From NCBI GenBank assembly GCA_026214975.1, contig CM047805.1, forward strand, positions 191,093,620-191,157,619: a stretch of 64,000 nucleotides of DNA. The letters run 5' to 3'. Source of the DNA: Gentiana macrophylla (Eukaryota > Streptophyta > Magnoliopsida > Gentianales > Gentianaceae). The translations under genes and the position numbers were made by a program. The notes below the pieces were generated by a model, which did no database searches, was not told the DNA's origin, and saw only the letters and a list, made by a program, of their open reading frames with translations. This document shows positions 48,438-60,784 of the stretch, one piece after another (position 1 is the first letter of the stretch; each line of letters starts with the position of its first letter).

Positions 48438-49800
48438 CAGTGTTATATTTCTATCTTTAGATATTGAGTTTTCATTCTGGTTTGTTTGGAAAAAATTTAT
48501 ACCTGAATCTTTTGCTTTCGATTTGCTTAACTCGATACGACGTAGTAGAGGCTGACGTATAATATGAGATTTATTTTATATTATACGTGTCGATCGTTTA
48601 TTTTTCGGATAATAACTCGGTATCCGGAAATAGGAGTTACACGTGATTTTTCATGTTTTATTGCATAAAGACTAAGGCTCTGTTTGGTTTGAAGGAAATG
48701 AAAAGAGAAGGAAAGAAGGGGGATAGAGGATTTATGTCTAGTGTTTGGTATTAAGAGAAAAGAAATGGAAAATGTGGAAACCAATAGGAATGATATAATA
48801 TAATTCATTAGAAAAATAGAGAAAAAAAGGAAAATATATTATGCCATCATTCATATTTTTCACTCCATTGAATAAACTGATCATCAAACACACATCCTTT
48901 ATCAATTCTCAATCATCATCTAACTTGATGTATGTTTCTTTTTTTTTTTTTTTTTTTTTTTCTTTTTTTTATTGTTAACGTGATGTATGTTTCAATCATC
49001 GTTCTAATTACATATGTTGCTGTCTTCAGTCTTGCAGTTGGTTGATTATTACATTTTCTTTCCTTGGTTATCCAACTTATTACTAGCACGTGGGCTAGAA
49101 GTCGGGGGTACTCCGGCCGACTGCGTCGAGCCCCAGAGATCCTTATGGCGAGTGTGACGGCTCCTCTACTATGTCCCGACCGACTGCGGTGGGGTGGAGA
49201 GTATTTAAGCCGACCTCCTTCACAGGGTCCCGACCTACTCTTGAAGACGTCTTTGGGGCTCCTGGCCGCTTAAGGTTTATGTCTTACCTTTTATTCATTC
49301 TTGTATGATGGCGAGATGGAGAGGCGCGTGGCGTGGCATTTATTCTGTTCGCCCTCATCACATTTCTTTTCTTTTCATTTAAGTTTCCAAACACATTTTT
49401 AATATTTTTATTCCTTTCCTTTCCGTCCAATCCAAACACTACAAAGGGACTTGAAATCACTCATTCTTCCCTCCTTTCCCTTCGATCGCAATCCTCTCTT
49501 TTCTTTTCTTTTTGTTTTCTTCAAACCAAACAGAGCCTGAAGAGTATGATGATGTTTATTGCTCCTTAGTGCTGGTAAAAATTATGGTGCATAAACTTTC
49601 TATTAGAAAGGCCATTGAATAGGTGTCACATATATACAAAGAGACAAATTAGACCCACGAGAGTCACAAACAAACAGACGATTGATTGAAGTATGGAAAT
49701 CCAGTTTTAAAATCTTCCATTAGTCAATAATGCACAAGTAGGATATACTCCAATTTCACTTACACAAGCAATACAAATTCTCTGGCTTCCAATACAATAA
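48438..49800 (+). repeat. Tandem repeat copy B upstream of the DUF247 gene
   Basis: Same unit as copy A, reaching to about 60 bp before the DUF247 ATG, and therefore probably the original promoter-proximal copy. It is interrupted by a different MITE at 48676-49537. About 200 bp of unassigned sequence (48241-48437) separates A and B. Confidence 0.85.
48676..49537. mobile_element. Tourist-like (PIF/Harbinger) MITE, 862 bp, with internal GC-rich insert
   Basis: The ends are GGCTCTGTTTGGTTTGAAGG and, inverted, GGCTCTGTTTGGTTTGAAGA. The flanks are TAA (48673-48675) and TGA (49538-49540). Copy A has the uninterrupted ACTAAAGAG at 47341-47349. About 49070-49335 is GC-rich, unlike the rest, with GTCGGGGGTACTCCGG-type phrases, and may be a further insertion. 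A T run lies at 48940-48960. Confidence 0.88.
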
Positions 49801-49859
49801 TGTCCGACATCGTTGAGCTTTCCTTACCGTAAAAAATTCTGGCCAAGAAAAAAAGAACT

Positions 49860-51232
49860 ATGGCGGCGACTACCGATTACAGCAAAAATGGTGAAGACCA
49901 TCATCACCATCAAACCATCTCAATTTGGGAAGTAGACAAGAACAGGTTAGCCCAGATGCATCAAAAGCTCTCAACCGAACCAAAAATCCTCAGCAAATCT
50001 GCCGGCCGGAGCTCATGTTCTATATACAGAGTCCCCCAGAGCCTAATGGATGTCAACGGCCGATCTTATCATCCTCATATTGTCTCAATTGGTCCGTACC
50101 ACCATAGCCTACCCCACCTCCAAATGATTGAAGAACACAAATGGAGGTTCTTGTCTCTTTACTCAAAAGAATCAGTCAGACAAAAATTTAAGCTTGGAAG
50201 ATTTATTGAAAGCGGTGCAGCCATTAGAAACCAGAGCCCGAGAGTGTTACTCGAAACCATTCTGCTTGAACCCGACCCGTTTATCGAAATCTTGGTTCTT
50301 GATGGTTGCTTCATCATTGAGCTCTTTAGAAAAATTGAGGGATTAGTTCCGTTTGATGCAGATGATCCTCTCAGGACTATGACTTGGATATTCACGTTTT
50401 CTTAAGGGATTTGATTCGACTCGAAAATCAAATCCCATTTTTTGTTCTTGATTGCTTATTCAAGTTAACTCAATTGCCTGGTGAAGAAGAATCAGGGCCT
50501 TCTTTAGCAACGTTGACCTTAAATTTCTTCAACAGTGCATTAGAGAGGCCTGATCATGTGATTGCTAAATACAGCAATCATCAAGGGAAGCATATACTCG
50601 ATTTTCTTCGATCCAGCTTCATCCCTCCCGAGCCATCAATTAAGCGTGCATTTAGTGGAAAATTTGCAGAGAACAGTCATGTAATTCATTCCATTTCAAA
50701 GCTACGGCGTGCTGGAATAAGTCTAAAGCCCGGAAACGAAGAAAGTTTCTTGATCATAAAATTCAAGAAAGGTGTTATTGAAATGCCTACAATTTCTATA
50801 GACGATTTCATGGGCTCGTTTCTATTGAATTGCGTCGCGTATGAGCAATGTCACAACGGTCGCTCAAAACACATGACTACATATGCAATACTGCTAGATT
50901 GTCTGATAAACACTTCAAAAGATGTCGAATATCTGTCTGAGGAAAATGTGATAGAGAATTACTTTGGAACAGATGGTGAAGTTGCTAAGTTTATAAATGA
51001 TTTGGGGAAAGATGTGACATTCGATATCGATATTTGTTATCTGGCGAATTTGTTTGATGAAGTGAATGAGTATTATCATAATAATTGGCATGTTCAGATG
51101 GCAAGCTTCAAGTATACTTATTTCAGGACTCCATGGTCATTCATATCTGCTTTGGCTGCCTTTATATTGCTTGTGCTCACAGTGCTTCAGACTGTATATA
51201 CAATGCTTGGCTATATGTTTCCTAAGAATTAA
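49860..51232 (+). pseudogene. DUF247/UPF0481 family gene, single-base frame break
   Basis: The ATG at 49860 opens the family N-terminal block (IYRVPQSLMD, HPHIVSIGPYHH, MIEEHKWRFL). The first frame ends at 50403-50405 after TWIFTFS. The second frame (from about 50384) continues the same protein: FLRDLIRLENQIPFFVLDCL, and ends with one membrane segment SFISALAAFILLVLTVLQTV and a short tail, stop at 51232. One T appears missing in ACGTTTTCTTAAGG (50395-50408). Together about 457 residues and intronless, the normal family layout. DUF247 proteins are plasma-membrane-associated; grass members act in self-incompatibility, other roles are largely unknown. The break could be a homopolymer error in an intact gene. 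Confidence 0.85.
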
Positions 51233-51700
51233 CTGCATGCTTAAGGCAATAGCATCCATAGCCTGAGGGGAATGAAAAGAACGGTTCATAGTTTTACTTA
51301 TTCAGAGGTTTGCATAGTTTCTCTTGATATACTTTTTTCTTACGGGACATTAATGTTTGATGTTTTCTCTCTCAAATATGTTACAGGCCCCCGAGAAGAT
51401 CAGAAGATGACATATTTGAAATTTTGGATGTTATTAAAAGAAAGTTACCTTGTTGGCTTGTTTTGATTATTACCTTGTAAATATGTGATACAATGTATAG
51501 ATCTTGTATGTATCAGAACGAATGCGCGACGTAATCTTGTTGTATCAACGGTATTGTGTATAGTAGATAATAGAAGATTATTGAGATAATTGAGTCAATG
51601 ATAGTTTATGAATAATGTTTTTGAGTAATTATTATTTCCAGACTTTTGAATCGTATTATGTAATAATTTTAGTTGAAGAGATTCTATGTCACAAGATTTT
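51233..51700. other. DUF247 3' flank, no gene
   Basis: AT-rich probable 3' UTR and spacer. An open frame at 51272-51466 resembles nothing known. Confidence 0.4.
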
Positions 51701-52640
51701 ATCCCATGGCCAACAAATTTAAACGACAATATATGCAATATAAAGTGTTTGATAAACGACAATAAATCGATGAGTTGAGGTACCTAAAAGCAAAGAAAGC
51801 AACATTGTTTTACAAGGAGAAACTGAAGAAATTCAGAAAAGAAAATGATGGAAAAGATGTTGCTCAGTCTGCTGAGAGATCTGCTCAAAGGAAGTTCATT
51901 TGGAATCTTACAACTGATAATCTGATGAGAATAAATCTTGAAGAGTTTGAAGATCTTTTCCATAAAAAGTTCTTTGGAAACATGAACAAGTCAGTTTCAT
52001 GCGGCATATGGAATCAATCAATGAAGTTGATTATTCTGCTGTAGACAGGAAGATGATTGAGTCAGCAAGAGCGTACGAAGAAATGCAAAAGATGATTAAC
52101 TTATCAAGGATTGTTGAAGAAAAGTCAGCAGAGCAGAAGAAAGTCCCTTGAAGTTTTAATTTTCAGAAATATGTTGTAATTTCCCATTGAACAATTTTGT
52201 AATCATCTGAAATCAAAGTTTAATGAATAATATCAAGGATTTGCAGTTTTTGTATTTATCTTTTTGCTTTGCTTTTTGAGGGTATTGATAATTTGATATC
52301 ATCAAAAAGGCGGAAATTGTTAGAAATAATTTTGTTTTTGTGATGAAGCCATGATAGTGAGTGATGATGACAATTATTATAGATGCAAAACAAAAAAGAC
52401 GCATAACTAAATGTATAGTTCTTATTAGACTTTGATAATTGTATAGGTTTAATCAGAAAAGATAGGTAATAGCAATCATATAAGTTTTAGTGCAATTAGG
52501 ACATCTGCTGAATATCCAAGCACAATGCTGAGTTAGTCTATCAGCTGAGGATTCAGACTCAGGTGAATAACTTGTAGACTATAGAGGTTAAATCTTCGTT
52601 GATGAACACAAATAAGTAGGATACGATTTTTTATCATATA
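51700..52640 (+). mobile_element. SIRE/Maximus-like copia 3' end (internal ORF remnant plus LTR)
   Basis: A frame from about 51768 (DELRYLKAKKATLFYKEKL...) to a TGA near 52151, with one shift near 51985, encodes a Lys-rich protein I do not recognise. It is followed by ATCATCAAAAAGGCGGAAAT, like the polypurine region of SIRE/Maximus copia elements, and then TGTTAGAAATAATTTTG at 52318, an LTR start. The LTR carries CAGCTGAGG phrases near 52545; its right end was not found. Confidence 0.5.
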
Positions 52641-53221
52641 ATGTGTGCCTACCTAGAAAGTTCTGTGATAAGTCTCGTGTTTGTTGTTTTGAATAATGAT
52701 TAATGGGTGGTTGATTTTGGGATGTTAGTTTTGGTATGAGTAGGCATTTGTTCAGTGTAAATTTTTTTTTTTTGAGCAATTTAAATAATTTGTTAAATCA
52801 TTTCTTTGAATTTATTCACATAAGGTTGTAAGCAGCCCATTTCGTGCTATTAGCCCTATGAAGTTTTCTACAATAATACGTGAAAGCAAATTTGATGACG
52901 GACATGGGCCAAGTATGACTTGTGATCCAGAACCAATAGAAAATCAAGAAAACACACCGAATTTGCCATTCTTTTAAGAATTCCTATTAGAGGAACAACT
53001 ATGACAGACCACCGTAAAAATGAAGGTGTGTGTGAAGAACAACATTTTTTTTTGAGGAAAAACAACATTTTAAATTACCAAAAAGCACTCCAACATCACC
53101 ATACATTTCTGGAAGATACAAATCAATTAAAACAAAAAAACCAAAAAAGGAAATTCACCTATCTATCTCTAAATTTGATTATTCACAACAACAACAGCAA
53201 GAAGATTGCAGAGACCATTTA
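52641..53221. other. Spacer, 3' side of the RING-H2 gene
   Basis: No gene recognised; includes the probable 3' UTR of the RING-H2 gene just left of 53222. The open frame at 53001-53264 runs antisense to it and is not supported. Confidence 0.4.
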
Positions 53222-53617
53222 TCAACAAGGATCATTTTCCGGGGGTTTGAATAACTCCGGCTGAAGCTTGGCTCGACAAAGGGGACAAATAGGATTCTTA
53301 GATAGCCATGTATCTAAGCATTCCACATGAAATCCATGATTGCATATAGGAATCAACCGAGCAGGTTGATCACTCATAATCTCCTCCAAACAAACAGCAC
53401 ATTCTGTGTTTATAGGTAAATCTTTACCGGTCAACTTCGGTAGTTTTTCTAATTCAGATTGAGAAAGACCCTCTTGTTTCAATGGCTTCTCCGGTGTCTG
53501 ACCCACCTGCCGACTATTACGGCTAGCTGCATACCATAATAGACACATGTATACAAGAAAAACTGCGCTCATTCCTACACACGGCAGAAACAACGCAAGA
53601 AACACAGGCAACAACAT
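53222..53617 (-). CDS. ATL-type RING-H2 E3 ubiquitin ligase
   Basis: 131 residues, intronless, ATG at 53615-53617. Residues 3-30 are a hydrophobic segment (FLALFLPCVGMSAVFLVYM) expected to anchor the protein in a membrane. Residues 50-60 (GLSQSELEKLP) match the GLD-type motif of ATL proteins. The RING-H2 ligands are C73, C76, C92, H94, H97, C100, C111 and C114, with the conserved W104 and PLCR. ATL proteins transfer ubiquitin from E2 enzymes and often act in defence or stress signalling. The N-terminus resembles Arabidopsis ATL23, which from memory is somewhat longer. No lesion was seen; the likeliest functional gene in the window. Confidence 0.92.
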   Translation of the reverse strand: MLLPVFLALFLPCVGMSAVFLVYMCLLWYAASRNSRQVGQTPEKPLKQEGLSQSELEKLPKLTGKDLPINTECAVCLEEIMSDQPARLIPICNHGFHVECLDTWLSKNPICPLCRAKLQPELFKPPENDPC

Positions 53618-53805
53618 CTTTTATCTTCTTTTTTCGCCGAAACACCCACGCACGGCACAGTTGTGTACACCCTTAGCTAGCTCCACCGGACAGATAAAAG
53701 AATGAATTGATACACACGTACAGCGGAGGCAAATTGATTATGCAAATCGCTAAAACCCCACAGAGAGATAGATCAAGTGTGCGAAGTTTGAGAACTGGCT
53801 CGCGA

Positions 53806-53816
53806 ATTTATATGTG
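53806..53816 (-). promoter_or_regulatory. Candidate TATA box of the RING-H2 gene
   Basis: CATATAAATTC on the - strand, about 190 bp upstream of the ATG, allows a leader of about 160 nt. A TTGACC W-box core lies slightly further upstream (+ strand, about 53849). Prediction only. Confidence 0.45.
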
Positions 53817-53829
53817 TAGTTTTAGCCAG

Positions 53830-54232
53830 CTGTAAAAACAAACAATTTGACCCCTTTTATTTTTCTTTCCAAAAATACCTGTGAGTTAAAAAAATGACTG
53901 TTAGTTGTTGACGACGTGTTTCAGCTTGACCGAATATAATTCATAGGAATCTTTTCCATGGAAATAGGAAGGATGGATTGGTTGACGCTGACGTTGTAAT
54001 ATATATCCTCCAACATATATATATACTATTTGTGTAATATATATATATATATATATATATAGGTTCAAATAAATTCTGATGCTTTAATAATAATGTCTAT
54101 TATTAGTACAAAAATAGTATTAAAAAAATTTGAAGTCTTGTAGTCCAGTAGTAGAATATCAAGGTGAATGGAGCAGCGGCCATATCGGAAAACCCAATAA
54201 AACTTGGAGTCATTGTCAGATGGAGGTTGCTG
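53830..54232. other. Intergenic with a short TA microsatellite
   Basis: Upstream of the RING-H2 gene. A TA repeat lies at about 54036-54060. No gene. Confidence 0.45.
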
Positions 54233-54622
54233 AGAGTATCAGCTATGGCCTTCCTAAGCACATTGTGGAAGGAATGTGGGACTATCTTCACAAAGTATTA
54301 CTCTACTATGGCTCAAATAAAGACAATGTGAAATTAAAATAGTGGATGGCAACGTGGGACTGACCACTTTCTCTTCCACGTCTCATGCACAAGTTTTAAG
54401 AGAAATATAATATTTTTTTATTACTTTTCATAACAAATAAGTTTTTCTCTCTTCTTGACAAGTGGGTCCTTAAACTGCTGGAATTTTTTTTCTTCCATGA
54501 ATTTTACGGTGGAAAAATGAGCCACTGTGATGCATGCCACATTATCAAACAAAATGTTTAAAAAAGTTGTCAGTTTTTTTACTTCCACACCCATTTCATA
54601 CTTTGGCCATAGCTGATACTCT
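54233..54622. mobile_element. MITE candidate, 390 bp
   Basis: AGAGTATCAGCTATGGCC (54233-54250) is exactly inverted at 54605-54622. The interior shows further weak pairing and no coding content. No target duplication could be fixed. Confidence 0.5.
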
Positions 54623-55604
54623 GACGTGTTTTTTTTCTCTCTAAAACAACGATTTGCTGATTTGGCATTCATGCATGACTGTTTTTTGTTTTTTTAGTTC
54701 TCTGCATAACTATTGTGCACACGATTAAAATTTCAACTTCGTCAGGATGAAAATCAATAAGGATTAATGATACAAAATTTAGTCGTGTCATCATTATAAC
54801 ATAAATAATTGTGTCTTTATTAATTAAACTCCTCGTTTTTTTTATTACTCAATTTGTCTAAGAAGATCTGTCGATTGAGAATGATTTGTTTATCAGAAAT
54901 CATAGGTGAAATGCTTTGATGTGAATAAAATTCAACATTGTCAAAATAATCAAAAAAAATCGTATAAATACTTGACCGACAAATTATTTCAGGAAATTTT
55001 TAGTAGGTGGCTGAAGTGAAATGATCCTCCTCCCCCCACGAGAAAGTTTATATGTTAATCTTTAAAGCAAGTGATGTAGCGGTAGCGGTAGTAATCTGTC
55101 CATGTTTGATGGGTTGTAATAAGAGCACGATCGAGTGATCAGAATCATTTAATTATTCTCCCTCCCATGTAACCTCTCGAATGTTCATGATCTTCGAACA
55201 TACAGACAACCACAAAAAAGATAAAGGGCCCCTTAATATAATATAATAATACCCCACAGAGTATTTATTCATATTTGTGTGTGAGAATATTCAGGGTTCT
55301 TTGTGGGGTCTGCTTCAGTTTGTAAGGATATTTGATCGTTCATCAATAATGGTGTTTACAAATGTTGTATTTGTTTCCGCATACATCTTTGGCGGATGCA
55401 GTAAATTTATCTCACGTGGCCATCGTGAGTCAAAATCTATATTTTTATCTTTGAAAATTTGTTTTGATGAGAAATGCTTAGGAACCTAAAGCAGATTTCT
55501 TAGAGAAAAAAGCATTTTTTAATGGTAAACAACATCGTTTTAATACTAAAAAAATTTTATCCCCGATACACATAGATCCGCCCCTAATAACCCTTTGCTT
55601 CTAT
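54623..55604. other. Intergenic, no gene recognised
   Basis: AT-rich. The open frame at 55277-55489 has no family resemblance. Confidence 0.4.
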
Positions 55605-56102
55605 TTGGCGTAAGATTGTTGATTGGCTCTATATTCCAAGAGCGTTACTTATGGATAGGAATTCATTCATTCAATTATCTCCTTTTTCGGCTAGACAATG
55701 AGAAAGTCAAAGTATAGATGCCGTTAAAAAGAGTTGCTATTTGGTCTATCTAGATGGGTAGGAATCAAATTTTATATAATTCAAAAGATCTCAATGTGGA
55801 CATGTTGATTGGGGAAATTCAAAGTAAAAGCTTCGCCGGGATCAGCGCTAGAAAAAATACTATCACTATCGATTGGACAACTTGGAAGACCGGTCCGCTC
55901 TCTTTTAGCATAGTTTAGTCATTGTATAGCTGATTGACGTTAATTTTTTCATTTTTGTTTCACTTTGGTTTAGGCTTGGCCGGCTTGTTTCTTAAGATGA
56001 GGTGAACGTTTGTATTTGGGTAACTTTGGACTTCTATCGTCTTGTTAGAACCCTTAATAATAATATCATTAGCTGTTAAAACAACAACAACAACAACAAC
56101 AA
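55605..56102 (+). mobile_element. LINE (L1-type) 3' end, degenerate
   Basis: Translation in one frame gives IWRKIVDWLYIPRALLMDRN, then after stops RVAIWSI and MGRNQILYNS, resembling the zf-RVT and tail region of plant LINE ORF2. Two of the stops are TAG where Trp is expected. The frame ends near 55917. The 3' UTR ends in an AAC-repeat tail at 56079-56102. The 5' limit is uncertain. Confidence 0.6.
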
Positions 56103-56234
56103 CCGTGAAATCACAAACTTTTATATAAAATCTTAAAAGTTTCTTTTCTCTTTTCTATAATAAGACCCACACTTAAGTCTTTTGGTCCGCTATCCCCATC
56201 ATTCTACCCCCAGAAGGAAACATGCTTTCCATTT

Positions 56235-56609
<375 letters not shown>

Positions 56610-57633
56610 GTGATGTGGACTTTCCTACAGTTCCAATCTAACCAGCAGTGTACCGAGTCAATTGTAGTCTAGTAAGTGGTCAAGGTCGTATCCACGAGGA
56701 TTGTGATGTTGAACACCAAAAAACTATTATTATCTTGATCTAAGTCGCAGTTTTAACATAAAAGTAATGATTTTACGTCACTAATAAAATTAACGATTAA
56801 TAATAAAGATACTAACCAAGACAATTTCATTGAACAACAGTCTCTTTCAGTTTCAAGATGTGATCAATCGGCATATTAAGGGTGTCCGAGTGTGTGAAAC
56901 GGTGTACTCCTATTCTAACAATTTCCCCTTATACGAGTGTACGAAATTGTTCTATGCCTCCTCCTTGGTTTAAGAGCCCTAAACCTAATAAATCGACATA
57001 ATAAAATCACGGGTACAAACTAGTTCATTCCCCGGATAAGAAATTGAACTCCGATAACGGTCAACTTTACCTTCCGGTTTTTCTACCTCGTTCTCACACC
57101 TAATATCTCCGTTCGGTATCCATTAAGTGTGTGTGTGCTAATATTGGTTAATTACTCCAACACAAGCTAACAATCAATACATGTAGAAAAAGCTTCAACA
57201 CAATCGAAAATAAAACATACAATACATAATCATCATCCCATCAACCAAAAGAGATCAAAATAGTTCAGTTACATGTCTTGGCTAGTTACAGGTCTAGCCA
57301 CTCATCACTACGAATACTAACATAATTAATTTAGCATTCATGCTAATCAGATTATCAATACAAAATAAAACTAGAATATATGTTACCGATTACAACCGAT
57401 GAGTATGCAATGGCAAGCTTGCTTCCATATCCGATGAGCATCCATGGAATTTGAACCAAAAGCTTAATTTTTTTCCCCAATCAAACCTTCCACAAGCTTG
57501 AGCTAAATATTCTAAGAATTTTAAGTTGTGATGAACTAGCTAATAATGGAATTATATTTTTGGCTCTTATAGCCTTTAAGTGATTGTGCCTGCTAGCTCT
57601 TACCTTCTCCTTTCTTTCTTTTTTTTTTTCCTT

Positions 57634-57690
<57 letters not shown>

Positions 57691-58478
57691 AACTCTCTGA
57701 ACATGAATAGTAAAAATAGTGCTGGAGGGGTCCATTTCCAGTTTAAACCGGACTTTTCCCGGTCTAGACCGGGTCACATCAGGTAGTTAGCTATCAAACT
57801 TAATAAATGCACAATAAATTGCCCGATCTTGCTAAATCTTGATATATTCTGGCGTAGACCGGGATTCTTCCGGTCTGCGCCGGGTCTTGTCAACTTCTAA
57901 TTTTTATGTGTCTGTAACGAAATTTTTAATATAATTATTCTGATAATTATATTGCCGCATCTATCGAGCATTATGTCACGACCCTAAGGTTTCACCACGT
58001 GTCGTCCATCGGGGCCTTGGTCAATCTGTAATCCTGCAATAAATCACAAAATAACAAGTGTAAACCCGACACGACGCTCCTAAGTTCTAAACCAAGACAA
58101 AACCTATCAAAATATGATATTTTATATAATAATTATTATCTACACATTTGGATGAAACTAAGCAATTAATGACTTGAATTTGCACAATAACGCCAAAGCC
58201 AGTATCGAAATGGGGTAAAATATCATAATAATGAAGCGACAATTTGTCTCTCATCAATCCGCCTCTGTTTGGCATGGTGCTGAAACCCTATTTAGAGATT
58301 TTTTCTTGTTGCGAATGAACAAGATATCGAGGAATTGTCCATACATAAAATCATAATTTGCTTGAAGTTCTTATCATACATAGTAGTATGCTATATAAAT
58401 TTGCATACAGCTTTTCGCGACCTTTTTGGTCGTCCGCCTTTAGCGGCGTTTTGGTCGTCGCAAAAGTCTTCCTTTTGT

Positions 58479-58511
<33 letters not shown>

Positions 58512-58690
58512 CCTTTCTACAATCTCCCAGACATATGACACGTACCCCCCACCTCAGCACATATGTGTCCACCACCGTTAAATTTGCAAACAAAGTGTAC
58601 GACCAAAGCTACGTCAATTTCCTTTCCCTATTCTTTCTTTTTTGTTTGTTTTTTTATTTATTTATTATAAATTAATTAATTAATTTGTGT
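56610..58690. other. LTR-like and AT-repeat sequence, no gene
   Basis: GTCAAGGTCGTATCCACGAGGA (about 56678) is a phrase common in gypsy/copia leader or LTR sequence. 57720-57890 has inverted CCGGTCTAGACCGGG-like motifs. A TA repeat is at 57637-57688 and a T run at 58482-58511. GTCACGACCCTAAGG near 57974 may be another LTR boundary. Nothing coding. Confidence 0.35.
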
Positions 58691-60734
58691 TTTGTAAAGG
58701 TTTTCTACTGACTCATCACCACCGTCTGTCCACTATCGCTTGCAAGGCATTGGAATCGCCATGGTGTTCCAGGTGGTACGACCCACCGCCTGAGATCACC
58801 GCTTCAAACATTTTTTTGAGTGGAGCTTCCACTATGGGTAAGCACCGACTGGTTTCTGGGGCAGTATATATAGCTTCTACGTGGGATGTTTGGAGGCTTT
58901 AGTTTTGCATAATATTTTCTCTGCATTTTCGTACAATCGTTGATGGTATTGAAGGAGGAGAGATTTGCGACCTGGTACATTCTATTTGGATTGCAGAACA
59001 TCTTGCATGTTCCTTTAATATTTTTCCTTCGGCGTTTAATTGCTGTGTAATACTCTTTGCTTTTGGTGTGTTCTGCATTTCTTAATTAATCCGGTGTTAA
59101 TTAATTGGGTATAATAATCAATTGCGTTTGCAGGTTCTGCTGTGTACTGTCTATTTTTGCTCAGATCGTTGCAAAGTAAGTACTTTTTCTATCTCAAGCG
59201 TTTATTTCTGCTAATGACGTTCAGTCTGAATCATGTGGGTCAAATTCCAGTTTTTTTTGGATTACCAAAGACCTTGGTCTTGATTTGGCAATTATTGGTC
59301 TTGACTTTGCAGTTTACTGGAAATGGGGTTATGTTTCTTCACACCAGGTTTGTTCCGTTTCATTTCTTCTTCTCTGAGCTACCTAATTTCGCGTCCATTT
59401 GTTGATTTCATTTGATATGAATAGAATGGATATGTTTCTTTGTAGTTGTTTTGTTGCTATTACAGGAGATCATTTTCTTTGTATATGTGTCCGTAGCTTT
59501 ATTTTGCTGGTTTGCATTTCCGATGTGTGTGAAGTTTCTGCCGAAACTTCTATATTGATTATTGGCAGAACTGACAGTGATGGTAATACAACCATTTTAT
59601 TTTGAAAGAAGGAACATACATCAAAGCATCAAAATGAAAGAGGAAGTAAGTGAGGAAGAAAGACATGGGAAACAGAATGTTATTCATCTGAGTCTGGTTA
59701 TGCTTGGGGGTGTTTTGCATCTGCTTCTTTGCTGTATCAGTTTGCATATCCGTTAGATAGATTGTCCTCGGACTGGCTTGTGCTACCATCATTAGTCAGT
59801 TGGTTGCCTTGACTACTTCGTTGCTGGGGGAGATCCCCTACCCTAATGGTGGAAACTAGGGGCTACCCGGGATCCCGAGTGAGAAGACCCGTAGAAAAAA
59901 TGCTTTCGTCCCTGTGGAAAAAAAAAAAAAAAGACTACTTCGTTGCTGAGCTTGGTGCTCTTGGCATAGGGCATATTTCTCCCTCTACATGTTTGCAAAG
60001 CTTAGCTGTACTTTGCCATGAATTTTGTGCTTCCTACGTTCTTCGGTTGTCTTGCGGAGTCTCCTTTCCACTACCCCTTTGCCCAACTATGCACTTGACT
60101 ACTTGATTAGACAAAATTGTTTTAAGCAGTGGAAAAAGTTGATGATTTATCTGTAAATTCATTCTCACTACCGTGTAGTTAAACAGAAGGAATTTTTAAA
60201 TGAATCGTTGTTCGCTACTTGACATTTCTTTCCCATCTTAGCAATTAATCAATAAATTGTGATTTCATGAATACAGAAGGCATTAGAAATTCAAAGTTTC
60301 ATGGTGATCAAATCATTAGGAAACCACATTTGCAGATTAAATTGCGAATACTAATTTGTTAAGAATTAATCGGAATATTTTTTATCACATCCTCCTGTTT
60401 CTTGAATCAATGCCTCTTATGCATATGTAGTGTGCCATTCATAAGTTTTATCTTTGTTTATTACATGAAATAGGATCGCTTTTCCATTTTCTGTTAGGAG
60501 AACTTTTTTGGTGTGCACATGTCTCTGTTTTTTTTGGTACCAATGACATTTTTGTATTTCGTATATTATTGCAGCTGCAGCCTGAAACAGTTGTGACCAA
60601 CTGTTGTTCTTCATCAGCCTCACGTTTGTCCTCTGCGGTAAGAAACTGGTTTGCTCTTTCTTCACGTTTGCCCCTTCTACCCCGTTTTATTTTTGGAGTT
60701 CCTTTGTATTCACCAAAAATATGTTTTTGGTGAC
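58691..60734 (+). other. Unassigned sequence left of the first Helitron-like terminus
   Basis: GT-AG-like segments (for example a CTTTGCAG acceptor near 59314) hint at captured or decayed exons, but no product was recognised. A short retroposon is inserted at 59827-59932. Confidence 0.3.
59827..59932 (+). mobile_element. Short retroposon (SINE or truncated LINE) with 16-bp TSD
   Basis: 106 bp beginning GGGGAGATCCCC and ending in a 15-A tail, flanked by exact copies of GACTACTTCGTTGCTG (59811-59826 and 59933-59948). A perfect target duplication plus poly(A) means target-primed integration, probably recent. No clear pol III box A/B was seen, so it may be a 3' fragment. Confidence 0.88.
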
Positions 60735-60784
60735 TAACATAACAACCGAGGGCCACATCGTGCAGAGCACGATTCCCCCACTAA
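60735..60784 (+). repeat. Helitron-like 3' terminus, first copy
   Basis: 49 bp (60735-60783) exactly repeated at 62132-62180. It contains the hairpin ATCGTGC-AGA-GCACGAT (60757-60773), then TCCCCCA and CTAA, followed by T. A hairpin a few bases before CTRR, with T as the next host base, is the Helitron 3' signature. Confidence 0.7.

Noticed and set aside
54130..54342. Open frame reading QGEWSSGHIGKPNKTW
   Set aside because: Overlaps a MITE terminal repeat and has no recognisable domain.
59142..59405. Hydrophobic open frame suggesting a small membrane protein
   Set aside because: No family resemblance; interrupted by splice-like signals; short-frame composition explained by T-rich DNA.
60448..60756. 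Open frames on both strands across the first Helitron-like terminus
   Set aside because: They run through the non-coding hairpin terminus and have no homologue that I recognise.
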